Source of the DNA: Simmondsia chinensis
Taxonomy: Eukaryota; Streptophyta; Magnoliopsida; Caryophyllales; Simmondsiaceae
Direction: 5' to 3'
Assembly (NCBI GenBank): GCA_018398585.1
Contig: JAGTTD010000014.1
Location: 16,677,387-16,741,386 of the forward strand
DNA length: 64,000 nucleotides
Shown piece after piece: positions 35,506 through 45,410 of the stretch (the stretch's first letter is position 1; the number at the start of each line of letters is the position of its first letter). Under the pieces are notes generated by a model. That model worked only from the letters and a program-made list of their open reading frames with translations. It was not told where the DNA came from and searched no databases. Made by a program: the position numbers and the translations under genes.

Positions 35506-35579
35506 TATTATAGAATTGAACTACTTGATTACTGCCAATGAATTATTACTACTTAATCCAATATTTCAAAATCATTACA
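35506..35579 (-). repeat. B 5' LTR, right part
   Basis: Aligns with 5651-5724 (gaattgaactactt shared), ending ...ATCATTACA. It completes the LTR split by G2. Confidence 0.7.
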
Positions 35580-35584
35580 TTCTT
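35580..35584. repeat. Target-site duplication TTCTT, right copy
   Basis: Pairs with 5266-5270. Confidence 0.75.
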
Positions 35585-36116
35585 CTCTAGACCCTTGCCC
35601 AAAGTCTAGGGATCCTGCAACAAACATTTGGACAAAAGACTCATAACCACCTAACAAGTTGGTCAGAGAAAAGAAAGAAGCGAAGGCCTCAACCTCTAAA
35701 GAAATTAAAGAAGCAAGTGGCGACTCTTCTCCTCTTGTGAAAGAGCTGCTAAGGCTACTCCGTCCTCCAAAGTGACACCGACAAACCCCTCAAGGAAGAC
35801 AAAAGTGATATAATAACTGTTCAACAATAGGTGAATGCCATCACAATGGGGTAGTCATACCTGAGAGTAATTTTTGAAAGCCTGATGGCCTCATAGATGC
35901 GGACGTTCTTCCATCTCTCTCCATGGCTAAGCATCAATCTGTCTACCCACTAAGCATACTGCTTGGTTAGGAACGTCCATCCTTTGGGCGATGCCGCTTC
36001 TTTGCAAAAGTGCTTACCTCTCCAAGATTGACCTTTAGAAGCTGCACGAAGCAAAGGAGGTTTGTCAGTATCAGGAAACACACCCTGAAGACTGGGGACA
36101 TCAAGTGAATGGTAAA
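35585..36116 (-). pseudogene. Plant mobile domain gene, N-terminal half
   Basis: Minus strand. It reads FYHSLDVPSLQGVFPDTD near the top, then GKHFCKEAASPKGWTF, then WVDRLMLSHGERWKNVRIYE and AIRLSK, which is the hallmark first part of the plant mobile domain. Next are FLEGFVGVTLED and a segment ending MFVAGSLDFGQGSREE at the insertion point. There is one stop (near 35950) and at least one frameshift (near 35835). The continuation is 2874-5270. Any sequence N-terminal to 36116 and the promoter cannot be made out. Confidence 0.8.
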
Positions 36117-36420
36117 AATTGGGCCCTAAGGTATGAACTCTCTGTTTTAATCTGTTCTCAAATTCGATTGGTTAAGAATTGAGGCCTTAGTTTGGAGCTT
36201 TGATGGCCAAGGCTTGATCTTAATTGCATTGGTCTAAACACTACTATCACTACTTAATGCATTAGGCCAACTTAGGTTCACGTAATTGTTTAAGGCTTTG
36301 ATGGCCAAGGCAAGACCTTGATTGCGTTGGTCCTATTCTAGTGACCTGGGTACGGTGTACTTCATTTAAATCTTGTCAGACCTGAACTCATTCGAGTTAA
36401 TAGAACTAAAGGGTACCAGG
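36117..36420. other. 5' flank of the PMD pseudogene
   Basis: Non-coding. It holds two direct copies of gctttgatggccaaggc (36197-36213 and 36295-36311), about 98 bp apart, each followed by a cttgatt/gcgttggtc-like tail. Ends with the CCAGG duplication of G5. Confidence 0.5.
36416..36420. repeat. G5 target duplication CCAGG, left
   Basis: Identical to 40149-40153 on the other side of G5. Confidence 0.85.
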
Positions 36421-37047
36421 TGTTATGTTCCGGGCTCGATAAGGACCTAGGGGGGCTGCTATTACTAATGAGCTGCTTTTTAGTTGCTGTTATGTTGCTC
36501 TGGAGCTGTTGCATTATTCTGTTGTTGCTGTTCATTGCTGCCGTTGCTGTTATATTGCTGATTAGTTGTTGATTAGTTTAGTAAGCGATGTAATAGCTTG
36601 GTATATTGCTTTCCTTAGCTGCATTGTAATGGGGGTAGTACTGCATTGTAATAAGCTGCACTTGGCTCTAAATAACCTGCAGTAGCAGGTCATATGTTGC
36701 AGCAGGGCTTCCCTTTGGCTCCAAATTGGTGTTAGTTAGCTAGTTAGATATTTTCAAATGTTAGATATTTTTTTTAGCTGAGGTTGGTTAGTAGTTTGGT
36801 CTAGGTTCATTGTATTGCTTGCTTAGTTTGCCTATAAGTAGTAGTCAGCTGTAATTTTCGGATTCATTCAATCAAATAACAAGAATTATCTCAATTTGAG
36901 ATCAAACCTTCTCTCTCATCTAACTCTTTTATTTCGCATCCCTATTTCTCTAATTTCTCATCTTAATTCACTTCTTTCTCATCTCATACTCTCATCTATC
37001 TTCAAATTTACTAAACTTATGATTGTGATTCAATCACGAGCACAACA
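36421..37047 (+). repeat. G5 5' LTR
   Basis: 627 bp, TGTTATGTTCC...GAGCACAACA. TATA-like cctataagta at 36831-36840; pyrimidine-rich tail with ctcatctcatactctc near 36990. Confidence 0.9.
36831..36840 (+). promoter_or_regulatory. TATA-like element in G5 LTR
   Basis: cctataagta, kept in the partner LTR at 39931-39940. It is about 210 bp before the LTR end, a plausible place for the retroelement promoter. Confidence 0.5.
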
Positions 37048-37049
37048 AT

Positions 37050-37061
37050 TGGTATCAGAGC
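37050..37061 (+). other. G5 primer-binding site
   Basis: tggtatcagagc, an exact initiator-Met-tRNA primer site two bases after the LTR. Confidence 0.95.
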
Positions 37062-37422
37062 CTCGTTTGGCTTCCAATCGAGCTCATAATAAAAAAAAAA
37101 TTTCAAAATTAGATTGTTGTTGCTGCGCAAGAGACTTTAGATGCTTTGCATTTGGTTTAGTTGAATCAAATTCAACTCAATTGAGTGGTATTGTGTCATG
37201 TTTTGATGCTAGCTGCAACTGATCAACAAAAAATTTCGAAGCCTTGCAGATTTTGCTCCATTAGTTGAAGAACTAAGTGTGCTGTAAGTTCCTTGTAATT
37301 CTCGGCAGTACAAGTGAATCAAGCCCAGGATCGAGCTCCTTTGAATCAATTCAGGATAGATTCATTATTGATCGAGTTGCATCTGCCTTGTTTACAATTG
37401 CGTTAACATTCATCAATCAACA

Positions 37423-38841
37423 ATGTCGAGTGGAGTCACAACCAGATCTGGAGCTGCAAAAGCAGTTGCAAATCCATCATTTGCTGAGGCTGTTGCTGCC
37501 AATACTGCACAAGAGCCAGAAATTATGGTTGGACAGTTAAAAGCCAACACGAAGGCAATGTTTGCTCAAATGCAACAATCACAATGCGAGCTGATGATAG
37601 AGATGGAACTAAAGTTTAACAATCGAATTGATCAACAATCGCAGGAACTTAAGGAGAACGTTGCTAATCAAGTCAATCAAAGATCTCAAGAATTGGAGGA
37701 GAGGATTGCAAATCGAGTTAATCAACAAATGCAGAGGTTGAAGGAGAAATTGGCTGAAGTTCGTGAGCAATTCAATAAAAAACATGCGTCTTCGGCTCCT
37801 GAACCTTTGCTTCCTGCCAGTTAATTGTTTGCATAACCATATATGAGGCCCTCTGTTGAGATTGATCCTCAAATGCAAAACATCACCACTTGACTGCAAG
37901 ATCGCACGCAAGCTGTTGAGATCAGTATTCAGGGACATAATGAAGGAGTTGGACTTAATGCTAGACCTCAAAATATTGCTCCAGATGTGGAAATAACTGC
38001 TAATCCGCATGTCAAACCAAGTGTTCAGGAGCAAATGCAAACTTCTAGCTCGAACCTTGGACAGAATGTGCATCACCAGGATCATCCAATACACCTTAGG
38101 TCCAACACCTTCAATGTAGTGCAACGTGAGCAATCTCTTAATCCAACACACGCACGACCTGCTTGTCTAAATGCAGATCATTTTGTTCGGCCACCAGACC
38201 CTGTTCAGCAACATTTTTCTTGACAGAACACTTCTGGAAATGGTCCTATTCAAGGCAGTGATGTTACAAGTGGTAGTAGAGACAATGGCTTTAGACAACC
38301 AAGGGTTCAACTCGAAAATTTTGACAGAAAGCAGCCACATTCTTGGTTAAGAAGATGTGAATTTTACATCCACTTTTATTCCATTCCTGATGAACAAAAG
38401 GTGGAATTAGCTGCAGTTTACCTTCAAGGAGATCATGAAATTTTGCTTTATAGCCTATTGAAGAGTAATTCTACACTTACTTCGGCTGAATTTATGGTTG
38501 AGCTTTGTGAACGATATGGTTATGAAGACTCCAGTGACATTGTTGATAACTTCAACAAGGTGACTCAAGTCTCAACCGTGAAGGAGTATATGACAAGATT
38601 TGAAAACCTTAGAGCAAGCATGATAACTATCTATCCTCAAGCCACTGAGTCATTTTACGTCTCAAGTTTCATCAGTGGATTAAAGCCTAAAATCAAGAAC
38701 TTGGTGAAGGAAATCGGTCCTACTTTTCTATCCAAAGCTTATGCAAAGGCCAAGTTGTTTGAGGCCATGGTTCTAACATCCAATGATGGGCCGAAGCATA
38801 GACGAGAAAGTGTCCAACAACATAAAAAAGGGGATAGATGA
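37423..38841 (+). pseudogene. G5 gag
   Basis: ATG 37423 (MSSGVTTRSGAAKAVANPS). Coiled-coil region with repeated NQ(R/Q)SQELEE-like heptads (37610-37760), a linker, then the gag domain (PHSWLRRCEFYIHFYSIP; ENLRASMITI; FYVSSFISGLKPKIKNLVKE) to about 38750. One frame throughout with stops at 37822 and 38221. A one-base shift occurs in the A6G4 run near 38822-38831, after which the knuckle and protease read in the next frame. Gag would form the particle that packages element RNA. Confidence 0.85.
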
Positions 38842-39478
38842 ACCCAAAGTGAACCGCAACCTCGAGAAGAATAATTTTGAGGGGAGGCCTCAAAGACTTT
38901 GTTTCAAGTGCCGTCAACCATATGAATTTGGACATAAATGTAATCCTAAATTCCTCATGTCCGTTAGAGGAGTTAACATTGATGGGCAGTTTGATAGTGA
39001 TGAGGCCGAGGTTGAAGATGAGGATTCTGATCCAGAATTTTTTATTGAGGATGAGGTGGAGATTTCCTTGAAAGCTTTGACAGGGCAAGGAGCTCATAAC
39101 ACAATCCGAATCAAAGGAAAAGTAGGCACAAGATCTATAGTCATCTTGATTGACAGTGGTAGCATCCACAGTTTTATTGATCCTAAGATAGTGAAAAAAG
39201 TGGGACATGAGGTGATCAAGACTCGTCCCTTAGCAATGACCGTGGCTGATTGAAACTCTATCCTTTCCCAGGACAAATGTTAAGGTTTTCAATGGTCTAT
39301 GTCCGAGCATCAGTTCACTTACGATTTCAGGGTCCTTCCCTTTGGTGGATGTGATATGGTGCTAGGAGTTGATTGGATGCGTGCTTTCAAACTGGTGTCC
39401 TTTGATTATGTGAAGCCAGCTGTGTCTTTTGAATGTCAGGGATCTAGAGTTACATTGCGAGGCATGGACGATCACTAA
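38783..39478 (+). pseudogene. G5 zinc knuckle and protease
   Basis: CFKCRQPYEFGHKC (about 38900-38940), an acidic linker (DEAEVEDEDSDPEFFIEDEV), then ILIDSGSIHSFIDPK with the catalytic DSG near 39155. A stop at 39251 interrupts it. The end of the domain, LPFGGCDMVLGVDWM, follows in another frame, to TAA at 39476. Nothing of RT follows; the polypurine tract begins 30 bases later. Confidence 0.8.
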
Positions 39479-39507
39479 TTTCCATTCTTGAGGAAAAGAA
39501 CGTTCTC

Positions 39508-39520
39508 AAAGGGAAGGGAA
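39508..39520 (+). other. G5 polypurine tract
   Basis: aaagggaagggaa immediately before the 3' LTR; the primer for plus-strand synthesis. Confidence 0.9.
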
Positions 39521-40148
39521 TGTTATGATCTGGGCTTGATGAGGATCTAGGGGGGCTGCTATTACTAATGAGCTGTGCTTTAGTTGTTGTTATGTTGCTA
39601 TGGAGCTGCTGCATTGTTCTGTTGTTGTTGTTCGTTGCTGTCGTTGCTGTTATAATGCTGATTAGTTGTTGATTAGCTTAGTAAGTGATGTAATAGCTTG
39701 GTATATTGCTTTCCTTAGCTGCATTGTAATGGTGGTACTATTGCATTGCAATAAGCTGCACTTGGCCCTTAATAACCTGCAGTAGCAGGTCACAGGTTGC
39801 AGTAGGGCTTCCCTTTGGTGCCAAATTGGTGTTAGTTAGCTAGTTAGATATTTTCAAATGTTAGATACTTTTTCTAGCTGAGGTCGGTTAGTAGTTTGGT
39901 CTAGGTTCATTGTATTGCTTGCTTAGTTTGCCTATAAGTAGTAGTCAGCTGTAATTTTTAGATTCATTCAATCAAATAACAAGAATTATCTCAATTTGAG
40001 ATCAAACCTTCTCTCTCTCATATTACTCTTCTATTTCTCATCTTAATTCTCTAATTTTTCATCTTAATTCACTTCTTTCTCATCTCATACTCTCATCTAT
40101 CTTCAAATTTACTAAGCTTATGCTTGTGATTCAATCACAAGCATAACG
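39521..40148 (+). repeat. G5 3' LTR
   Basis: TGTTATGATCTGG...GCATAACG; the last base is changed from A to G. About 7-8% differences from the 5' LTR. Followed by CCAGG. Confidence 0.9.
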
Positions 40149-40252
40149 CCAGGCTTAAAAACTAATTGACTCAGGCGTATAAGTGGACTTGTGTTTGTCA
40201 CCACCCCAATTCCTAACTTTTTAAGTGTGTGAGGAAAGGTGTCTGTGGGCAA

Positions 40253-41335
40253 TGTATTAGGAAAAGTGCCCTAAAATCTAGATTTATACTAGATATATTA
40301 TTTTAGTTAATAAATAAAATTGAAGTCCTAGTCGTTTCCTAGTTAAATTTTTGTAAGCGAGCATTTATGTTGCATGTGATTTTCTTTTGGGAGACATCCA
40401 TGAGATTGGTGTAGTCTTCAGACTGCAATTTACATGTTTGTTCCAAGTGGTTTATGAGACAAAGCCATAAATAGACTTGGAATGAATGGTACGGATTGTT
40501 GTTTGAAAGACACATAGCCAAAGACAAGTTTTGACCATTTGTATGCTAAGGCTATGACATGGCACTTTAAAGGACTTGTCATGGTCATGTGGATGGAGAT
40601 CCAAAACTATTAGGTTGGTGTGTTTAATAAGTTTGACTCGCTGAGTTGGATCATGTGGATAACTTATTTCTAGACTATTATTGGAGATGAGTGATTTACG
40701 TTGTTCTGTTTGAACGACGACTCTAAATCCTGAGAATATTATATATATATATATATATGTATTACTTTGGTGTACTATAAGTAAGGTCTAAATGCATGAT
40801 TGAATTCCCAAGTACACTGGGTAGCGGCATGAAGTGTGATAAGGATCAGGTATTCAATAAGGAATCTACGGTCTCTTATGAGATGCAGTTGTCCCTTTAG
40901 TTGATTCGCAAATATTTGAATAATTCAAAAACTTTGGCCAAAATATTCCAAGTGTTTGACATTTGGATTTATACTATGAATATGCTCAAGTATAAATGAA
41001 TTATTCATTGAAGGGCGAGTCGGTAACTAATGGAGAAGTTGTGAGAAGGACAATGGTAGTAGTTATATTTATGGTTTGTCATGGACATCTAGTGGCGGGG
41101 TTGTTGTCATCAATACAATATATTTGGGAGACAACGAATAAATGGTTTAAGTCTAAAGTGCAGTGCGATTTATTTAGCGGAATTAAGCCCTATTAAATGG
41201 TAATTAAATTTTATCATGAGATGGTAATTAATTTAACCCATTTAGAGCTAGATTTAAATTGTCGGTGAGATCTCTACGTAAGCCTCAGTATTTATTGCAA
41301 TCAAAAAATTATTAAAGAATTTATGAGATGAGTAA
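40253..41335 (+). repeat. Copia left LTR-like block
   Basis: TGTATTAGGAAAAGTGCCC..., aligning with 46517-47600 (shared ttgaagtcctag, ttttcttttgggagacatc, ggtgtactataagtaaggtc). Contains a (TA)n run at about 40740-40757. Homology stops near 41335. Confidence 0.75.
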
Positions 41336-41429
41336 ACTTAATTTATTAAACATTATTCTTCTGATGAATAAAAGTTGAAAATTTAATATTGATTTGCATA
41401 ATAATTTTAAATTAACAATTTTATGTATT

Positions 41430-42110
41430 AATTTCCTTTTAGATTGAGATTCTAAATTAGATTATAGGATAATCGAAGCTGTGAATCAGTATTATTTAAA
41501 TAAAAGCCATTTTAAATTATTTTAGAGTAAGATTCTAAAATAGACTATAGGATAGTCTAAGTTAACTTTATTTTAAAAATAAAAGTTAAATTTTATTAAT
41601 TAAGTTCTAGAATAAGATTCTAAACTAGACTATTAGACAGTTTAAACCTATTTAACTTTTAGAATGAGATTCTAAAGTAGAATATGTGATAGTCTAAATT
41701 TTAAGATCTTACTGATTTTAAATGAAATTTATTTTTATTAATGAATTTAACTTTAGAATTAGATTCTAAAAAAAATGGATTATGAGATAATCTAAATTTA
41801 TGGTACTATTTTAATAAAATTTAATTTCTATTAACTTATATAATTTTGGAATGGAATTCTAAAAGGCAGATTATTTTATAATCTAAATTAGATATTGGTA
41901 TTGTTTTAATTAAAATTAATTAATTAATTTTATTGATTGGTTTTAGAATGAGATTCTAAAGCAAGATTATGAGATAATCGATGTTGTAAAACGACAATGT
42001 TTTTGAATAAATTAATAAATTAATTTTGGTGAATTTTAGAATGTGATTCTAAAGGGGATTATGAGATAATTTAGGTTGTAAATGCAAGTTAATTAAAAAC
42101 CACTGGTTAT
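41430..42110 (+). repeat. Degenerate minisatellite
   Basis: Eight units of about 50-98 bp, each with ttttagaatgagattctaaa and then gattatgagataatctaaa-like cores. Starts lie near 41438, 41520, 41605, 41658, 41752, 41843, 41941 and 42034. The first core is an imperfect inverted repeat (ttagaat / attctaa). Confidence 0.75.
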
Positions 42111-42720
42111 AAAAATCAAGTGGGAGCGAGGTTTCAATTATTGTAACCTCACGGTCTCCATTACCGATCTAGCAGTATAGTAGATCAATGCACCTCCCTG
42201 CGGAGGATGTCGATTTGCAGATTATAGGGTTAGACTTGTATTAGGATGAGCCGAAGAGCAAAGAAATGATGCAACCACGCTGTTGTGGAGTATTACATGT
42301 ACTTGTATGGAGATTTAGGTAATGGTTTACACTTGACTAGCATGATGCATTAACCTCCTTGAGGAGCTCTATTGTGTTACATTAGAGACTAAGGTAAAAT
42401 GGTGAGTTAATCATGTTTAGTAAGAGTTACAAGAAAACAGGTTAATTGAGAATAGTTCTTACCCGAACTAGCTTCATGAGACCCCGCTGCCAGGGAGTAA
42501 GGAGTGGTGTGTTTGGGTCTTCATTGTACACTAGATAGTATAGTTTGATGGATATCTGACTTATTGTACATGCTAAATTGAAATAATATATATCACAGCA
42601 TTATATATGACTCTTGTTAGATAGTTACACAAATATTTGCATTTACAATTTTTTTGATATGGGTACGGCTGGCGAACTTTACTTGATTTCGAATACATAA
42701 TGTACTCGCTGGACCAAATC
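42111..42720 (+). other. Copia 5' region, unassigned
   Basis: Continues from the minisatellite: caagtgggagcgaggtttc, then a stop-rich stretch. It lacks a recognisable LTR end or primer site. The final 80 bp (near 42640-42720) may encode the gag segment just before the knuckle. Confidence 0.4.
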
Positions 42721-42991
42721 ACTTTTCCTTGAAAAATAAGTTAGACTTATTCATTACTCACAACGGACCTATTAGAAAGAAAGAAAAGGGCAATGTTGGA
42801 ATTGTAGCAGCCAAGTCCATAAGGAAGTCCGCAAAACAAAAGTTGTGCTTTTTTTTTTTTTTTTTTTTTTTTGCAAGAAAACCTGGCCACAGGAGGAGAA
42901 ACTGCACTAAGTACATAGCTACTCTTCCTGTATAGACTGCTAAGCTATCTGGTGGAGATATATTGATATCTGATGATGAGTATTTTTTACT
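42721..42991 (+). pseudogene. Copia gag, zinc-knuckle end
   Basis: Reads ERKKRAM-like basic residues, CNCSS/CKK-type cysteines, then GHRRRNCTKYIATLPV, the second half of a CCHC knuckle as in copia gag (GHWKRNCPKYL type). A run of 25 T (42849-42873) is inserted inside the knuckle. R1 copy b follows. Confidence 0.65.
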
Positions 42992-44424
42992 AGCAAGTGC
43001 ACTAGTCGCTTCAAGTAATACAGAGTGAGTAGAGTATCGTTCCCATGAGGATTGCTGAGTGATTACTGAAATTAATAGCTTTAATACTGTTTGAAAAAAT
43101 TAAAACAAATTAAGGATTTTGATATTAAATAAAGTGAAATAAAAAAAATTTAAAATAAAAGTTAAAACTAGACTAGTAAGAGCCGATTTAAATTGTTTTT
43201 TCTTTTATTAATTAATAAAGTCTAAGCCATCCGATTTCAACTTAGTTGCATCAATACGCCTTTTCTATTCTCGATATTCAAGTTGTTGCTGTGTGTTAAT
43301 GGTTGAAAATCCCAATTTACTAAACATTCTCTCCCGAGCAACATTTAGCGTACTCTTTCACATATTAACCCATCACTTTCATGCATGAATTTAAATAAGA
43401 AAAGAGTTATAAAAGCTCTATGATTTTCTTTCAAAAACCACACAAATTGCGTTAATCTCTTTCGAGCATTCGCCTAATTTGTGGTGCTTATCACCTTAGC
43501 AATCATCATAAATCTCGTTTCTGTCTCATTATGAATCCTTACGGGCCTTAAATGGTGATCAAGCATTTAAAACTTATTAAGAACAATGATAAACACTTCA
43601 ACAGTGCAATAACATAAACAATGAATACCTTGAATTAGAAATGAGCGTATTTCACAACTTAGGCTGCATCGTAGCCTTAGATTAACAAAATTAGTTCATG
43701 TTAAACTTAATATTAAACATTATAAACCTCAAAATACATGAACTTAAGAAAGAAAAAGGATAGAAAGATCTTAAACGTATAAAATTAGAAATAAAACTTC
43801 CCTCCTTCCTTTTCCTTCCTTCTCCCTCACATATTTTGTTCTATTTACATCTACACTATATTTGAATTTTTTTTTTTTTTTTTTTTTGGTTGAGGGAAGC
43901 TTAAACACTACCCAAAACACCTCTATTTATAATGTTTCAAATGTGATAAATCATAAATAAAAAATGATCTTGCTTCCTTCTCATTTGCTCTTCATTGCCG
44001 CCCATGAACAACTTGCTTTGTTTAATATTTTGCTTCTCCTTTGCACCGCCCAATCTGCAAAATCAGATCAACATGATGTTGTATAAGGTTTAAACAATGA
44101 ATTTAATTTATAGAAAGGGACAAAGGTTGCCGCCTAAAGCAAAATGTAGCAATATTTTTGTTATTTTATGTGTTCTTCATTTGAGCCGTGTACTTTAGGT
44201 GCTTTTGTTATTTTTTTTACTTTTATTTGATGTATCTTGCTTTTACTTGTTGAAATTAATGATAAAATCTAGCAAGATTTAGCGTAAAATGTGTGTTTTT
44301 GCAATAAAGTAGCAAAATAGTCGAAACCGAGCAAAAACTAGCAAAAGTGATAAAAATTAGAAGTAAAGTGGTTAAAAATGTATTAAAATGATATAAATAA
44401 ATATATACAAATTTACGGTTATCA
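42992..44424. repeat. Repeat R1, copy b (complete)
   Basis: 1,433 bp from agcaagtgcact to ggttatca. Probable 7-bp duplication: ttttact (42985-42991) and tttcact (44425-44431), one mismatch. No ORF, no terminal inverted repeats. It interrupts the copia element between gag and integrase. Confidence 0.65.
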
Positions 44425-44788
44425 TTTCACTTAGTTGAGTCATGCGCCGTTGAGAGTCCACTAGGTTCCAGGTGGGTGGACTTAGGTTCAACTGACCATA
44501 TCCGTAATATGTTACAGGAGCTCAGGCTAAGGTTAAGGCTACACGATGGGTGTTATACCTGATGATTAGGGACAATACAATAATAGTGGTCTTAAGTATA
44601 GGAGATGTTAGCTTAGACTTTAGTGATAGAGTTTTGTTTTAAAGGTTTGATTATTTAAACATTTGTTTTATAGGAAATTGATTTCTGTTTTTTGGTTAAT
44701 GGATAATTGTTATGCAGTTGATTTTGATAACGAAAATTTTAATATGAGAAATCAATTGTTTATTTACACATGCACATGAATAAATTGT
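44425..44788 (+). other. Copia region between knuckle and integrase
   Basis: Expected to hold the copia protease. Short stop-rich frames only (for example KATRWVLYLMIRDN-like); I cannot identify the catalytic motif. Confidence 0.35.
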
Positions 44789-45410
44789 TTGTTTTTGTTA
44801 TTTCCTTATCAAAACTCCCGTAATTGTTTAAATGAATCTAACATAAGTTTGTTTGTTCAATCATCTAAAAGAAAACACCCTGAAAATAATGCCTACACCT
44901 CGCACCAACGTTTAGGTCACACCATTGTGAACAGGATCCAAAGACTGGTAAAAGATGGACCGATAGAGGCTTTGGACTTGAGGTCATTACCAGTCTACGA
45001 ATCCCACATTGAAAGAGATATGACCAAGTCTGTCTTTAAGAGTAAAGGCAACAGGGTTGGTGACTTGCTTGAGCTGGTTCATATAGATGTATATGCACCA
45101 ATACATGTTCAGGCAATATGTGGCTATGAGCACTTAATCACATTAGTGATGATTACTCAAGGCATGGACATGTTTGCCTAATGGGACATAAGTCAGACAA
45201 TTTATAAAAAAAAATATTCAAAGAGTAGAAAGTTGAAGTTTAAAAGCTATTAGGTGAACAAGTTAAGTCACTTCGATCAGATCGAGGTGGTGAATATTTT
45301 TCGGGTGAATTTCTAGATTTTCTAACTGCAAATGATATAAGATCCCAGCTTTCTATTATGCGTACACCACAGCAGAATGGTGTTGCATATAAAAGGAACA
45401 ACGATGGTCT
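44789..45410 (+). pseudogene. Copia gag-pre-integrase and integrase
   Basis: SHQRLGHTIVNRIQRLVKDG is the gag-pre-integrase His motif; the Cys pair of the HHCC finger has become Y-ESH. LLELVHIDVYAPIHVQAICG gives the first catalytic D of the DDE core; SLRSDRGGEYFSGEFLDFL and TPQQNGVAYKRNN the second D and its context. Open from 44789 to 45181, then stops. It would insert the cDNA; here it is inactive. Confidence 0.8.

Larger units (their letters stand above)
5271..35579 (-). mobile_element. Outer LTR retrotransposon B, host of a nested insertion complex
   Basis: B is bounded by related LTRs at 5271-5724 (3') and 29995-30254 plus 35506-35579 (5', split by G2). It has a degenerate primer site at 29981-29992 and a TTCTT duplication outside. 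Its own remaining DNA is only about 2 kb: an unassigned 3' segment (5725-6264), gag and pre-integrase remnants (13006-13787) and the primer-site end. Everything else is later insertion: R1+L1, a SINE-like retroposon, L2 with LINE and L3, an inverted LTR fragment, L4 with a solo LTR, and G2. The gag remnant is gypsy-like, so B was probably a Ty3/gypsy element. Confidence 0.75.
36421..40148 (+). mobile_element. Gypsy element G5, gag-protease only
   Basis: 3.73 kb on plus, with two full LTRs (36421-37047, 39521-40148), a perfect primer site, a polypurine tract and exact CCAGG duplications. Gag and protease are followed almost directly by the polypurine tract; RT, RNase H and integrase are absent. 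The LTR pair differs at roughly 7-8% by my count. Since LTRs and duplications are intact, the element inserted in this deleted form, so it moved with enzymes from another element. Confidence 0.9.

Noticed and set aside
36197..36311. Tandem repeat upstream of the PMD gene
   Set aside because: Only two 17-bp direct copies about 98 bp apart; too little to call an array or regulatory module.
38783..38841. Overlapping frames in G5 gag/knuckle, possible programmed frameshift
   Set aside because: The shift is at an A6G4 run and is not shared by G1, G2 or G4, where gag and knuckle are in one frame. A simple indel is more likely.
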